From CAYQCE01 sp964415885 (GTDB lineage: Bacteria; Zixibacteria; MSB-5A5; JAABVY01; JAHJOQ01), in assembly GCA_964415885.1 (NCBI GenBank), contig CAYQCE010000007.1, positions 1 through 64,000 on the forward strand: 64,000 bases of DNA, given 5' to 3'. The translations under genes and the position numbers were made by a program. Below, one piece after another: positions 33,547 through 43,283 of the stretch; the stretch's first letter is position 1, and the number at the start of each line of letters is the position of its first letter. The notes under the pieces were generated by a model, which ran no database searches, was not told the origin of the DNA, and saw nothing but the letters and a program-made list of their open reading frames with translations.

Positions 33547-36044
33547 AATCGATCATCATGGCTGGCGGATTTGGAACCAGGCTCAGACCCTTGACTCTCG
33601 GAATTCCGAAGCCTATGGTTCCGATGGCCAACAAGCCCATGATGGAGCATATTTTGGATCTCCTCAAGAAACACGACTTTGATCACCTCCTTTCACTTCT
33701 TTACTTTCAGCCGGAGACAATCACCAGCTACTTCGGCGATGGATCCAAATTCGGCGTGAAGATGGAGTATCTTCAGTCCAAGGATGACTATGGCACCGCC
33801 GGAAGTGTCCGGAATGCCATGGATTTCATTGGCGATGAGAGAATTCTCATTATCTCCGCAGATATCCTGACAGATTTTGATCTTACATCGGCGATGAAGT
33901 TTCACGAGGAGCGTGGCTCGGTGGCCACGATGGTTCTCACCCACATGGAGAATCCGCGTCAGTACGGAGTCGTGATTACGGAAGAGGACGGCAAGATCAC
34001 GCGATTCCTCGAGAAGCCGACATGGGGAGAGGTGTTCTCGGACCGTATCAATACCGGCATCTATATTCTCGAACCGGATGTTGTAAAGATGATCCCTTTC
34101 CAGAAATTTTACGATTTTGGCAAGGACCTCTTTCCGCATCTGCTGAAAGAGGGTGCGCCTTTGTACGGCTACACCGCGGATGGATACTGGCGTGATGTCG
34201 GGAATATCACCGAGTATCAACGGGCTCACAGGGACATTCTGGATGGAACCGTTCATGTCGATCTCGGCCTTAACAAGCTCCAGCACGGAGACGCTGTGCT
34301 GTGGATCGGAAAGAACGAGGAAGTGGATGAATCCGCCGAGTTCGAGGGCGTGGTCATACTCGGCAATGACGTTACGATCGGCCCAAAGGCTCGGATTTCG
34401 AATGCGGTGGTTGGCGATGGTTCAGCAATAGGGGCGCAGGCGGAGATAGCGGATTCGATACTGTGGGATAGCGTGACGGTCGGGGATGGTTCCGGTCTCG
34501 ACAAAACTATGATACTCTCGAACGGCTACATCGGCCCGGGGGCGAACCTTGAGGAGAATACGATAATCTCGGAGAATGCGAGAATCGGGCAGGAGGCTCG
34601 TGTCAAGGCCGGGTGCAAGGTCTGGCCCGGTAAAGAGGTCGATGACGGCGCAACGCTCGCCGATAGCCTGATCTGGGGCGAGAAATGGAGCCGCGAGCTG
34701 TTCACCGATGCAAAGGTCTCCGGTCTTGCGAATGTCGAGATCACTCCGGAGTTCGGCTCGAAGCTCGGAGCGGCGTTCGGTGCATCGCTGCCAAAGGGCC
34801 AGAGTGTTGTTATATCGCGTGACGGCGGTAATGCCTCGAGGATGGTATCTCGTTCGATCATGGCTGGGCTTATCTCCTCCGGTGTAAACGTTGAAGATAT
34901 CCGCACGCTCCCGATTCCGCTCGTGCGGTACAATTTAAAGAGCGGTCGACACGCCGGTGGGGTGTTCGTCCGTCATGCACCGCAGAGCGAAGAAGTTACA
35001 GACATAATATTCTTCGACTCCAACGGCATAGACATGCCGACTTCACGCACCAAATCGCTCGAGAGGATGTTCTTTGCCGAGGACTTCCCGCGTGCTAAAG
35101 TCGGCGAGATCGGGAACATCGACTATCCGGTGAGACTGCTCGAATCATACCGTCAGGATTTCCTTGATGCTATCGACCTTGATGTCATTCGCAAGCGTCG
35201 CTTCAAAGTCGTCGTGGACTACGACAACGGCGGGGCGGTCGAGGTGTTTCCGGCGATCTTTGCAGCGCTCAACTGCGAGGTGATCTCGCTGAATGCGTTC
35301 ATCGATCCCGCCAAAACAGCCCGATCCCGCGATCGGACGGAAGCGTCTCTCAACAATTTGTCGATGATCGTCCGCTCGCTCAGCGCGGATATTGGGATAC
35401 TTCTCGACAACAACGCCGAGAAGGTCAGGGTTGTTGATAGACTCGGAAATCGCGTAAGCGACATGCTTCTTCTCCTTCTTGTGACGAATCTTCACTTGCG
35501 ATCATACCGGACGAAGGAGATCGCGGTGCCGGTTGTCGCCTCCATGGGTGTTGAGGAGATTGCGCGCGACTATGGGGTTAAGGTTATACGGGTACGCAAT
35601 GACCATCTCGCAATGATGGGCGCGGCCCAGCAGCTTGAGGATGGATTCGTAGGTGGAACAAGAGGCGGTTTCATTCGCCCGGGATTTCAAATCGGTGCGG
35701 ATGCCATGTTCTCGGCGGTGATGATTCTTGAGTTGCTGGCGAAAGCCGGCGTAACTCTCGCCGAGATTCGGGAGCAGTTCGAGGGCTATGGCTTCAAGGA
35801 CATCGAGGTACCGTGCGATTGGACCAAGAAGGGACAGGTAATGCGGCGCCTGATGGAGCACTCTGCCGAGTACAAGCGTGATCTCGTCGATGGCGTGCGG
35901 ATCGACTTTGGTGATGCCTGGGTGTTGGTCACTCCGGATCGCAACCGCGCCGCGTTCAAAGTAATTGCTGAATCAAGGAATGGTACCAGGGCGGACGAGA
36001 TCGTACAGCAGTATCGTGAACTTATTCTTTCCTGGCAGAAATAG
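33543..36044 (+). CDS. Sugar-1-phosphate nucleotidylyltransferase fused to a phosphomannomutase-like domain
   Basis: The 833-residue fusion has three parts. A nucleotidylyltransferase (1-235; MAGGFGTRLRPLTLGIPKPMVPMANKP, then YGTAGSVRNA and YWRDVGN) resembles GDP-mannose or glucose-1-phosphate enzymes. Left-handed beta-helix hexapeptide repeats follow (about 255-385). The last part is a phosphohexomutase-like region (about 390-833). In the mutase the catalytic TASHNP loop is replaced by FVRHAPQSEE, so the phosphoserine is missing and this part is probably regulatory or binding. Similar degenerate fusions occur in cyanobacteria and actinobacteria. It heads the polysaccharide locus. Confidence 0.85.
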   Translation: MKSIIMAGGFGTRLRPLTLGIPKPMVPMANKPMMEHILDLLKKHDFDHLLSLLYFQPETITSYFGDGSKFGVKMEYLQSKDDYGTAGSVRNAMDFIGDERILIISADILTDFDLTSAMKFHEERGSVATMVLTHMENPRQYGVVITEEDGKITRFLEKPTWGEVFSDRINTGIYILEPDVVKMIPFQKFYDFGKDLFPHLLKEGAPLYGYTADGYWRDVGNITEYQRAHRDILDGTVHVDLGLNKLQHGDAVLWIGKNEEVDESAEFEGVVILGNDVTIGPKARISNAVVGDGSAIGAQAEIADSILWDSVTVGDGSGLDKTMILSNGYIGPGANLEENTIISENARIGQEARVKAGCKVWPGKEVDDGATLADSLIWGEKWSRELFTDAKVSGLANVEITPEFGSKLGAAFGASLPKGQSVVISRDGGNASRMVSRSIMAGLISSGVNVEDIRTLPIPLVRYNLKSGRHAGGVFVRHAPQSEEVTDIIFFDSNGIDMPTSRTKSLERMFFAEDFPRAKVGEIGNIDYPVRLLESYRQDFLDAIDLDVIRKRRFKVVVDYDNGGAVEVFPAIFAALNCEVISLNAFIDPAKTARSRDRTEASLNNLSMIVRSLSADIGILLDNNAEKVRVVDRLGNRVSDMLLLLLVTNLHLRSYRTKEIAVPVVASMGVEEIARDYGVKVIRVRNDHLAMMGAAQQLEDGFVGGTRGGFIRPGFQIGADAMFSAVMILELLAKAGVTLAEIREQFEGYGFKDIEVPCDWTKKGQVMRRLMEHSAEYKRDLVDGVRIDFGDAWVLVTPDRNRAAFKVIAESRNGTRADEIVQQYRELILSWQK

Positions 36045-36109
36045 AGTCTGTGGCCTGTAAGGCCTTGTGCTGCACAATCTTCACCGGCTGGGATGTCGGG
36101 GGAAAGCTC

Positions 36110-36138
36110 TTGACTTAGACATTTAGCTGGCATATACT
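36110..36138 (+). promoter_or_regulatory. Promoter of the polysaccharide export operon
   Basis: TTGACT-17 bp-TATACT with an AAGGTGG ribosome site before the TTG start at 36173. Confidence 0.75.
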
Positions 36139-36172
36139 TCCATCCACGTTTGATAAGGCGAAAGGTGGCAAG

Positions 36173-37786
36173 TTGGCCATTTTAAGAACGCTTATAATCG
36201 CAATCGTCTTGGTCAGTCAGATCGCTGTGATTGCGACAGGACAGACTGCACGCACGGAATCGGATATCTCAGAGTTGCAGCGCCTTCGTGCTCTCGAGGA
36301 AGATCGTCAGGAACCAGTTGAAACATCCGCTCTCGACAGGGTTGTCGAGCCGGAGAAGTACATCGTCGGTCCCGGTGATAAGATCACAATTGTATTTACC
36401 GGCAAGTTCGTCAAGCGTTACAGCCTGACAATCACACCAGAGGGTTACCTCCTCATTCCCGAATTCGGCCCCGTGAACATTGCTAAGATGAGCCTCTCAG
36501 ACGCGAAGCAGAGGTTGCTTGAAGCCTTGAAAACACGCTACCGCGATGGGTCCATATCGGTTTTGCTCACCGGAGTGCGAAAGGTCAAGGTGTCCGTTTC
36601 GGGCGAAGTCGAGAATTCCGGGATATACACCGTATCTGCCGGCGACCGTGTCAGCGAAGCGATAAGACGCGCGGGTGAGACCTCAAGGTTCGCGTCCCAG
36701 AGAAACATACGGGTGATTCGGGATGGTGAAGTCCTTCGTGCTGATCTCCTGAGCTTCTTTCGAGTCGGGACCGGTGAGCTGAATCCATACGTGCAGGAAG
36801 GTGACGCTATAGTCGTGCCCACTCTGGAGGAATCTGTCTACAGAGTCGGTATCTATGGCGCTGTGCGATCGGCGGGCAGCTTTGAATACTCGGATACGGA
36901 TCATCTGTCTGATCTGATCATGCTCGGCTACGGCCTTAAATTCGATGCCGATTCATCCTACTGCGAATTGGTACGTTTTGAGCCCGACCATGTAAATACC
37001 CGGACAATCAGGATAAATTTGCCATCCGACGACACCTGGGACGATAGTGTCGCGAACATTAAGCTGATGCCGGACGACCGCGTGTATTTCCGGAGCAAAC
37101 CCGCGTTCCACTACGCTGCACAGGTTGAGATACGAGGAGAGGTCGTGCATCCCGGTTTTTATCCGATTGTCGAGGATTACACGAAGCTATCGGAGGTCAT
37201 CGAGCGGGCGGGTGGATTTACGGAGGATGCTTCTCTTGTCGAAGCGAGCATGGATAGAGTGGGTTTCGAATCACTGGAGGATACGGACCTCGAGCGGCAT
37301 TTGAAGCTGTCGGCAAATGAGCTGAATGATGTGGAGAGAGAATTCCTGAAATATGAATCCGCCGACAGGCCGGGCAGAGTTTCAGTTGACTTCGCAAATC
37401 TTTTCGTACGCGGCGATGCGACATACGACGTGACCCTGAAGGACGGTGACGAAGTATTCGTGCCGAAAGTATCGAACACCGTACGTGTGATCGGTAACGT
37501 GCTCAAGCCGGGACTGATCGAGTATATCAAAGGTGCTGACTACAGTTACTACATAGAGCGCTCTGGTGGCTATGGCTGGCGCGCGAATGCCGGGAAGGTA
37601 CGAATCGTGAAATCGATTTCCGGTGCGATTGTCGAACCGGGTTCCGATGCGGCTATCGAGGTCGGGGATGCGATTGTCGTTCCGGAAGAGCAGGACTTTG
37701 ACTGGTGGGCATTCATCAAGGACGCCGGTGTGTTCCTTGCGAATCTTGCCACAGTATATATTGTCATAGATCAGGTAATTGAGTAG
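36173..37786 (+). CDS. Wza-like polysaccharide export protein with repeated SLBB domains
   Basis: The 537-residue protein has a signal sequence (LIIAIVLVSQIAVIATG) without a lipobox Cys. A poly-export domain follows (YIVGPGDKITIVF, about residue 62), then several SLBB domains (VKVSVSGEVENSGIYTV; YRVGIYGAVRSAGSF; VEIRGEVVHPGFYPI; VRVIGNVLKPGLIEY). A C-terminal hydrophobic helix (FIKDAGVFLANLATVYIVI) suits the barrel or anchor that crosses the outer membrane. It starts with TTG behind a good ribosome site. No Wzc-type kinase is present in the window. Confidence 0.88.
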   Translation: MAILRTLIIAIVLVSQIAVIATGQTARTESDISELQRLRALEEDRQEPVETSALDRVVEPEKYIVGPGDKITIVFTGKFVKRYSLTITPEGYLLIPEFGPVNIAKMSLSDAKQRLLEALKTRYRDGSISVLLTGVRKVKVSVSGEVENSGIYTVSAGDRVSEAIRRAGETSRFASQRNIRVIRDGEVLRADLLSFFRVGTGELNPYVQEGDAIVVPTLEESVYRVGIYGAVRSAGSFEYSDTDHLSDLIMLGYGLKFDADSSYCELVRFEPDHVNTRTIRINLPSDDTWDDSVANIKLMPDDRVYFRSKPAFHYAAQVEIRGEVVHPGFYPIVEDYTKLSEVIERAGGFTEDASLVEASMDRVGFESLEDTDLERHLKLSANELNDVEREFLKYESADRPGRVSVDFANLFVRGDATYDVTLKDGDEVFVPKVSNTVRVIGNVLKPGLIEYIKGADYSYYIERSGGYGWRANAGKVRIVKSISGAIVEPGSDAAIEVGDAIVVPEEQDFDWWAFIKDAGVFLANLATVYIVIDQVIE

Positions 37787-37837
37787 AGACCGGTAGGCGT
37801 CGGTTCCGGCGCTTAAGAGAACAGGGAACAACCAGAT

Positions 37838-38848
37838 ATGATTAATTTAGGTGTTGTCGGTGTTGGCGGCTGGGGAAGGCATCTCCTGCGTAATTTCGCA
37901 AGTCTCAAAACATGCCGTGTCAAGACCGCGTGTGATTTGAGTGAGGATATCAGGAAGAACATCTCAGCAAATTATCCGGACATAAAGGTGGTATCAGACT
38001 TCGAGGAGATCGTCGGCGATCCCGATATAGACGCTGTCGTAATTGCCACGACTCCCGAGACACACTTCAAACTGTCAGTTATGGCTCTCAAGGCGGGGAA
38101 GGATGTTTTTGTCGAAAAACCTCTCGTGCTGAAGGTCGAGGAGGGCGAAGAGCTCGTCAAGCTCGCCGAGGGCAGAAGCAGGATTCTGATGGTCGGCCAT
38201 ATCATGGTCTACCATCCCGCGGTACTAAAGGTGAAGGAGCTTATCGACTCCGGCGAACTCGGCGACATTTACTATCTCTATGCTGCCCGTCTCAATCTCG
38301 GTAAAGTGCGCGAAGTAGAGAACGCTATGTGGAGCTTTGCACCGCACGACATCTCGATCGTGCTGTATCTGCTCAATAAGGAACCGGTAAAAGTGACGTC
38401 GGTTGCGCAGGCGTATCTCCAGAAGAATATCGGCGTGGAGGATGTGTCGTTTACGACTCTGACATTTCCGGATGGCGAGATGGCGAATATCCATGTCTCG
38501 TGGCTTGATCCGAACAAGGTGAGGCGTTTGACCGTGGTCGGATCGAAGAAGATGGTCGTGCTCGACGACACCGAGGCATCGGAAAAGGTGCGGATCTATG
38601 ACAAGGGTGTGGAACTGAACCACGACTACCAGACATATGGAGAATACCTGTCGCTCAGAACGGGCGATATCATAATACCGAAGATTGATTCGTCGGAGCC
38701 GCTGAAGAATGAGTGTCTGCATTTCCTCGAATGTGTGGAAAAGCGGAAACAGCCTCGCTCCGATGGTATGGAGGGGCTGAAAGTCCTGAGAATACTGGCC
38801 GCCGCCCAGAAGTCGATAGAGGAGGGTGGCGTGCCTCAGACCATTTGA
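37838..38848 (+). CDS. wbpB: Gfo/Idh/MocA oxidoreductase, WbpB/WlbA-like
   Basis: The 336-residue NAD-dependent enzyme has a Rossmann motif (GVVGVGGWGRHLLRNF) and the family motif VEKPLVLKVEEG. Followed by an acetyltransferase and a DegT aminotransferase, it matches WbpB/WlbA, which oxidise C3 of UDP-GlcNAc uronate on the way to UDP-diacetylated glucuronate or mannuronate. The WbpA-type 6-dehydrogenase needed first is not in the window. Confidence 0.8.
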   Translation: MINLGVVGVGGWGRHLLRNFASLKTCRVKTACDLSEDIRKNISANYPDIKVVSDFEEIVGDPDIDAVVIATTPETHFKLSVMALKAGKDVFVEKPLVLKVEEGEELVKLAEGRSRILMVGHIMVYHPAVLKVKELIDSGELGDIYYLYAARLNLGKVREVENAMWSFAPHDISIVLYLLNKEPVKVTSVAQAYLQKNIGVEDVSFTTLTFPDGEMANIHVSWLDPNKVRRLTVVGSKKMVVLDDTEASEKVRIYDKGVELNHDYQTYGEYLSLRTGDIIIPKIDSSEPLKNECLHFLECVEKRKQPRSDGMEGLKVLRILAAAQKSIEEGGVPQTI

Positions 38849-38861
38849 GGAGTTAGATTGT

Positions 38862-39605
38862 ATGGTCAAATACATCTCGCCTAAAGCCAGTGTCGGGAAA
38901 GGCACGCTTATCGGCAGATTCTGCGTCGTTGATGACGATGCCTCGATCGGCGAGAATTGTGTAATCGGGAACAACGTGATAATACATCCCGGTACACAGA
39001 TCGGGTCGAATGTCCGAATCGACGACGGCACAGTTATCGGCAAACAGCCGATGCGAGCAGCGAATTCTGCCGTCACAAAAGAACAGCAGCTTGAGCCGGC
39101 AAAAGTCTCCGACAACTGCATCATCGGCACGAACGTGGTGATCTACGCCGGTTCGGAGATCGGGGAGAAGGTCCTCGTTGCCGATCTCTCGACCATTAGA
39201 GAGAACGTCGAGATCGGTGATTTCACGATTGTCGGACGGTGCGTAGCTGTCGAGAATTACTGCAAGATCGGCTCGTACTGCAAGCTTGAGACAAATGTGT
39301 ATATCACTGCATATTCAGAGCTCGAAGATAGAGTGTTCGTTGCGCCCTGCGTGGCAACCTCTAATGACAATTTCGTGGGCAGAACCAGGGAGAGGTTCAA
39401 ACACTTCAAGGGTGTCACTGTCAAGAAGGGTGGCCGGATTGGTGTGAATGCCACAATCCTGCCCGGCAAGGTGATCGGTGAGGATACACTCGTGGCTGCG
39501 GGAGCGTTGGTCACTCATGACACGACACCGCGCAAGATCGTTGCGGGTGTTCCGGCGAAAGAGCTTCGGGACGTGCCCGAAGAACAGCTTCTGGAGAATC
39601 AATAG
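38862..39605 (+). CDS. wbpD: Hexapeptide-repeat N-acetyltransferase, WbpD/WlbB-like
   Basis: The 247-residue protein is built of left-handed beta-helix repeats (SIGENCVIGNNVIIHPGTQIG; RIGVNATILPGKVIG) with a C-terminal LRDVPEEQ. It probably acetylates the 3-amino group added by the next gene product, using acetyl-CoA. The ATG has a GAGGAG site overlapping the upstream stop. A homologous role as a UDP-sugar acyltransferase with a different acyl group is possible. Confidence 0.8.
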   Translation: MVKYISPKASVGKGTLIGRFCVVDDDASIGENCVIGNNVIIHPGTQIGSNVRIDDGTVIGKQPMRAANSAVTKEQQLEPAKVSDNCIIGTNVVIYAGSEIGEKVLVADLSTIRENVEIGDFTIVGRCVAVENYCKIGSYCKLETNVYITAYSELEDRVFVAPCVATSNDNFVGRTRERFKHFKGVTVKKGGRIGVNATILPGKVIGEDTLVAAGALVTHDTTPRKIVAGVPAKELRDVPEEQLLENQ

Positions 39606-39618
39606 GAAAGGACGGGTC

Positions 39619-40719
39619 ATGCAAGTACCTCTGCTTGATCTAAATCGCCAATACAAGAGTATCAAGACCGAGATCGATGAAGCCGTGATGAAAGTACTCA
39701 ATCACTGCCGGTTTATCGGCGGTCCGGAGATAAAGGAATTCGAGGATGCTGTCGCAGAGTTCTGTGGCGTCAAGCACGGGATCGGTGTAAACTCCGGAAC
39801 GGACGCGCTGCTGATCGCGCTCCGTACCGTCGGCGTGGGGCGCGGGGATGAGGTCATTACGACGACATTCTCTTTCTTTGCAACAGCCGGTGTGATTTCT
39901 CGTCTCGGAGGGACGCCGGTGTTTGTCGACGTCGAGCCTAAGACCTATAACATCGATGTCTCAAAGATCGAAGAGAAAATCACGCCGAAGACGAAAGTGA
40001 TATTGCCCGTTCATCTGTTCGGTCAGTGCGCAGATATGGATGCGATTCTCGAAATCTGCCGTAAACATAACCTGATTTGCATAGAGGACGCCGCCCAGGC
40101 TGTTTCCGCCGAGTATAAGGGAAAGCGAGCCGGATCTATGGGAGACTACGGGTGCTTTTCTTTCTTCCCGAGTAAGAACCTCGGTGCAGCCGGTGACGCC
40201 GGGATGGCGGTGACGGACCGGGATGACGAAGGTTTCGCGCGGACTCTGCGCGTTCACGGGTCGAAGCCCAAGTACTATCACTCGCACATAGGATACAACA
40301 GTCGCCTGGATACTCTTCAGGCGGCAATCCTGAATGTCAAGCTCAAGTATTTGCCTGAGTGGTCGAAGAGCCGGGCCGAGCACGCTAAAATCTATGACAG
40401 CGCTTTTGCAAATGTTGACGCGGTGACGACTCCATTTGTCGATCCGAACAACTATCACATCTATCACCAGTACACGATCGCGGTGCCGAAGCGAGATGCT
40501 CTGCGTGATCATCTGAAGGAGAAAGGCATCGGCTGTGAGACGTACTATCCGGTACCGTTGCACGCTCAGAAGTGCTACGAGGAACTCGGTTACAATCCGG
40601 GCGATCTTTCCGTTGCTGAAAGCGCAGCCGAAGAGGTGATCTCACTGCCTATCTTCCCGGAGTTGACGGAAGATGAACAGCAGTATGTTATCGATACAGT
40701 CAAGGCATTCTATGGATAG
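39619..40719 (+). CDS. wbpE: DegT/DnrJ/EryC1-type aminotransferase, WbpE-like
   Basis: The 366-residue PLP enzyme aminates a keto sugar nucleotide. It shows GVNSGTDALLIAL, EDAAQAVSAEYKG, and the PLP lysine at about 186 in FFPSKNLGAAGDAG. The neighbours suggest the 3-keto sugar made by the Gfo/Idh/MocA enzyme is the substrate. The ATG has a GGAAAGGA site; the longer frame from 39478 overlaps the acetyltransferase. Confidence 0.88.
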   Translation: MQVPLLDLNRQYKSIKTEIDEAVMKVLNHCRFIGGPEIKEFEDAVAEFCGVKHGIGVNSGTDALLIALRTVGVGRGDEVITTTFSFFATAGVISRLGGTPVFVDVEPKTYNIDVSKIEEKITPKTKVILPVHLFGQCADMDAILEICRKHNLICIEDAAQAVSAEYKGKRAGSMGDYGCFSFFPSKNLGAAGDAGMAVTDRDDEGFARTLRVHGSKPKYYHSHIGYNSRLDTLQAAILNVKLKYLPEWSKSRAEHAKIYDSAFANVDAVTTPFVDPNNYHIYHQYTIAVPKRDALRDHLKEKGIGCETYYPVPLHAQKCYEELGYNPGDLSVAESAAEEVISLPIFPELTEDEQQYVIDTVKAFYG

Positions 40720-40826
40720 GATGTGTAACCGCGAGATAGAGTAAATCAGCTTTGCGCGGCGAGTCATGCAGATTCGCCGCGTCTCTGTTTGAAGGATATC
40801 CCTGTTCGGGTGGAGACCTCGTTCCA

Positions 40827-42137
40827 ATGTTTGCGAGAGACACGATCAACACTTTCATCATCAAGCTCTGCTCGTATGTCCTCATTTTCATTGCAACGAT
40901 CCTCATTTCCAACATGGGACAGCGGATCAAGGGTGAAGTGGCAATCCTCTTTCTCGTGGCTGATTTGATACGGATGATCACTTACATGGGAATAGAGGTC
41001 GCCATCGTGTACTTCCTGCGAAAGGGCATTTTCGATTATGACACCATATCGCGAAATCTGAATGCGGCCCTGCCAGTATTTCATATTGTCTGGACGGTGA
41101 TCCTCTTGCCGATGACGTACTGGCTTCATTCGATCGGTGCATTCGGAGAGATACGATTTGTGTTCATTGCCGCCTGTTTCGTGATCGCACCGCTTATCGG
41201 TCTTTACAATCTGCAGCTCGCGATATTCAACGGCTCCGGCGAGATTCGCCGTGGCAATCGAGTCTCGCTCGTTATGGTTGCAGCTTACCTCGCGTTTCTG
41301 ACACTGGTGATCCTGATCGGGTACGGTGAGACGTGGGGAGTAATTGCAGCCTACTGCTGCGCACTGCTGGCCGCGTTTGCCCTCGGTGTAGCGATGAATT
41401 GGAATCGAGGAAACAGGCCGCGCGGATTCGAGTTTCGTGCGGATGTAATCGGAAGCCTCGCAGGCTGGGGGCTCAAGAGCCAGGTCGGTGCGCTTCTCAG
41501 GCGGGCTTCGAATCGGGTGGGGCTCCTCCTGACTAACCTGTTCGTCTCCCTCTTTGCTGCAGGGGTCTACTCTGTCGCGATCAACTGGTCTGAGCTTCTG
41601 ACCTTTGTACCGCTGACACTCTACTACGTTCTTTTCCCGCACGCTTCGGGACGCGAGCGCAGCCAGTCGATCGACCTTATTAACAGAGTGTCGAGGCTCT
41701 CGATTGCGGTAATGGTCTTTGCCGTCATCGGGGTAGGCATCGGTTTTCCATTGGCGGAGAGATTCATCTACAGCCCCGACTACTCCGATGCCGTATTGCC
41801 GTTGTTCATACTGCTCCCGGGAGCGGCGGCTGTCGGAATTTTCAACATCCTGATGGGTGGCACGGACGCACTCGGGCGGCCCATATTCGGAACATACGCA
41901 TCCATTGTAAGTTTGATTTCAACGGTGATTTTGAATATCATACTAATTCCCCGGTACGGTATAATCGGGGCTGCGATATCGACCTCGCTAACGGGTATAG
42001 TTATGCTTGCCGTAATAGCAGTGTCATATCACCGGTTGAGCGAGTCAAAATGGAGCACGATCCTGGTTCCGAGGAGCGAGGATTTCACGCACGCTTTGGA
42101 GTCACTGAAACGAGTGCTCGGCAGAGACAGGAGTTAG
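40827..42137 (+). CDS. Wzx-type polysaccharide flippase
   Basis: The 436-residue protein has about twelve membrane helices. It belongs to the MATE/MVF-like polysaccharide transporter group that flips lipid-linked oligosaccharide to the periplasm. Typical features are the N-terminal FARDTINTFIIKL, a middle GLKSQVGALLRRASNRVG loop and the late GxxxPIFG helix (GGTDALGRPIFGTY). The start at 40827 is preceded by a GTGGAG site. No Wzy polymerase is recognisable in the window. Confidence 0.85.
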   Translation: MFARDTINTFIIKLCSYVLIFIATILISNMGQRIKGEVAILFLVADLIRMITYMGIEVAIVYFLRKGIFDYDTISRNLNAALPVFHIVWTVILLPMTYWLHSIGAFGEIRFVFIAACFVIAPLIGLYNLQLAIFNGSGEIRRGNRVSLVMVAAYLAFLTLVILIGYGETWGVIAAYCCALLAAFALGVAMNWNRGNRPRGFEFRADVIGSLAGWGLKSQVGALLRRASNRVGLLLTNLFVSLFAAGVYSVAINWSELLTFVPLTLYYVLFPHASGRERSQSIDLINRVSRLSIAVMVFAVIGVGIGFPLAERFIYSPDYSDAVLPLFILLPGAAAVGIFNILMGGTDALGRPIFGTYASIVSLISTVILNIILIPRYGIIGAAISTSLTGIVMLAVIAVSYHRLSESKWSTILVPRSEDFTHALESLKRVLGRDRS

Positions 42138-42146
42138 AGCGAAGCT

Positions 42147-43232
42147 ATGAGAGTTGCAATACTCGCACCGGCAATAAGCAAGCATACGAAACGCTGGTGT
42201 TCGCAATTGGCGAATTCAGACATCGATGTTCACGTTATAACGGCGCATCCTGAGGATCGCCCGCGTGTGCCATCCGCCGCAGCGTCTCTCGCCGCGCGAA
42301 TCGGCTTTGTCACCAATGCGGGTCGAGTACGGCGCGAAATCAAAGAGATCAAGCCGCAGATCGTCCATGCCTTCTATGCGAGCGGCTACGGATGGTGGGG
42401 GGCGCGATCCGGATTTCATCCGCTGATTGTGTCGGTTTGGGGTTCCGAGGTTACGATATCCGCTCGTAGATCCATGATCTCCCGCAAGATGACGGGCTAC
42501 AATCTCGACAAGGCGGATGTGATCTGTGCCACGAGCAATTATCTCAAGAGTCGTATTGTTGAACTCTATCCACATGTTGAGAACAAGATTGAGGTTATAC
42601 CCTTTGGCATTGACACACAGAAGTTCTGGAGCGCATCCAAACCGAATACGACGGAGGCAAAATTTGTTGTCGGCACTGCGCGACGATTGGAGCGTGTGTA
42701 TGGTTTGGATATACTGATTAAGGCATTTGCCCGGGTCAAGGCACGGATACCTGATTCTCTGCTTAAGATTGCGGGTGCCGGTACGCAACATGAAAGTCTC
42801 GAGCGTTTGGCTGCATCACTCGACATCGCGGATTCTGTCGACTTCGTCGGATACGTGGAGCAGGATGACATGCCGGACTTTCTTACATCGCTCGATGTAT
42901 TCGCGATGCCGTCCCGAGAGGAGGCATTCGGCGTCGCGTCACTGGAGGCTATGGCATGCCGCGTTCCGGTCATTGCGTCAAAGATAGGTGGAAACCGTGA
43001 GATTTTGCGCGACGGGATGTTCGGAGTTATGTTCGAGTCCGAGGATGCAGATGGGCTTGCGGATGGCTTGATTTCGCTTGCCGAGAACGATTCTCTCCGG
43101 AAACAGCTCGGCAGTGCCGCTCGAAAGAGAGTGGTGGAGAACTACGACATTATGGCGACAACGAGCATGATGATTGATGTGTATGAGAGGATAGTCGAGG
43201 AACAGGGTGTTGCATTTCCACCCGGGCTTTGA
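42147..43232 (+). CDS. GT4-family glycosyltransferase
   Basis: The 361-residue retaining enzyme has a GT-B fold: an N-terminal Rossmann domain with HAFYASGYGWWGA and SVWGSEV, the hinge IPFGID, and the C-terminal donor site with E-x7-E in EEAFGVASLEAMACRVPVIA. It should add one sugar to the lipid-linked repeat unit on the cytoplasmic side. Donor and acceptor are not readable. Confidence 0.88.
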   Translation: MRVAILAPAISKHTKRWCSQLANSDIDVHVITAHPEDRPRVPSAAASLAARIGFVTNAGRVRREIKEIKPQIVHAFYASGYGWWGARSGFHPLIVSVWGSEVTISARRSMISRKMTGYNLDKADVICATSNYLKSRIVELYPHVENKIEVIPFGIDTQKFWSASKPNTTEAKFVVGTARRLERVYGLDILIKAFARVKARIPDSLLKIAGAGTQHESLERLAASLDIADSVDFVGYVEQDDMPDFLTSLDVFAMPSREEAFGVASLEAMACRVPVIASKIGGNREILRDGMFGVMFESEDADGLADGLISLAENDSLRKQLGSAARKRVVENYDIMATTSMMIDVYERIVEEQGVAFPPGL

Positions 43233-43234
43233 TC

Positions 43235-43263
43235 TTGCCGCTAATCATCAACAGCGATATATT
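43235..43263 (+). promoter_or_regulatory. Possible internal promoter in the polysaccharide locus
   Basis: TTGCCG-17 bp-TATATT in the 51-base gap after the GT4 gene. A GAGG ribosome site follows before 43284. Confidence 0.4.
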
Positions 43264-43283
43264 CGACTCACTGAGGCAGTAAA

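Noticed and set aside
36052..36066. GGCCT/AGGCC hairpin after the mannosyl-type fusion gene
   Set aside because: The stem is five base pairs and only two T follow, so it is too weak to call a terminator.
40764..41642. 292-codon minus-strand frame opposite the flippase
   Set aside because: It is highly polar, low in complexity and mirrors a hydrophobic gene, as expected of a shadow frame.
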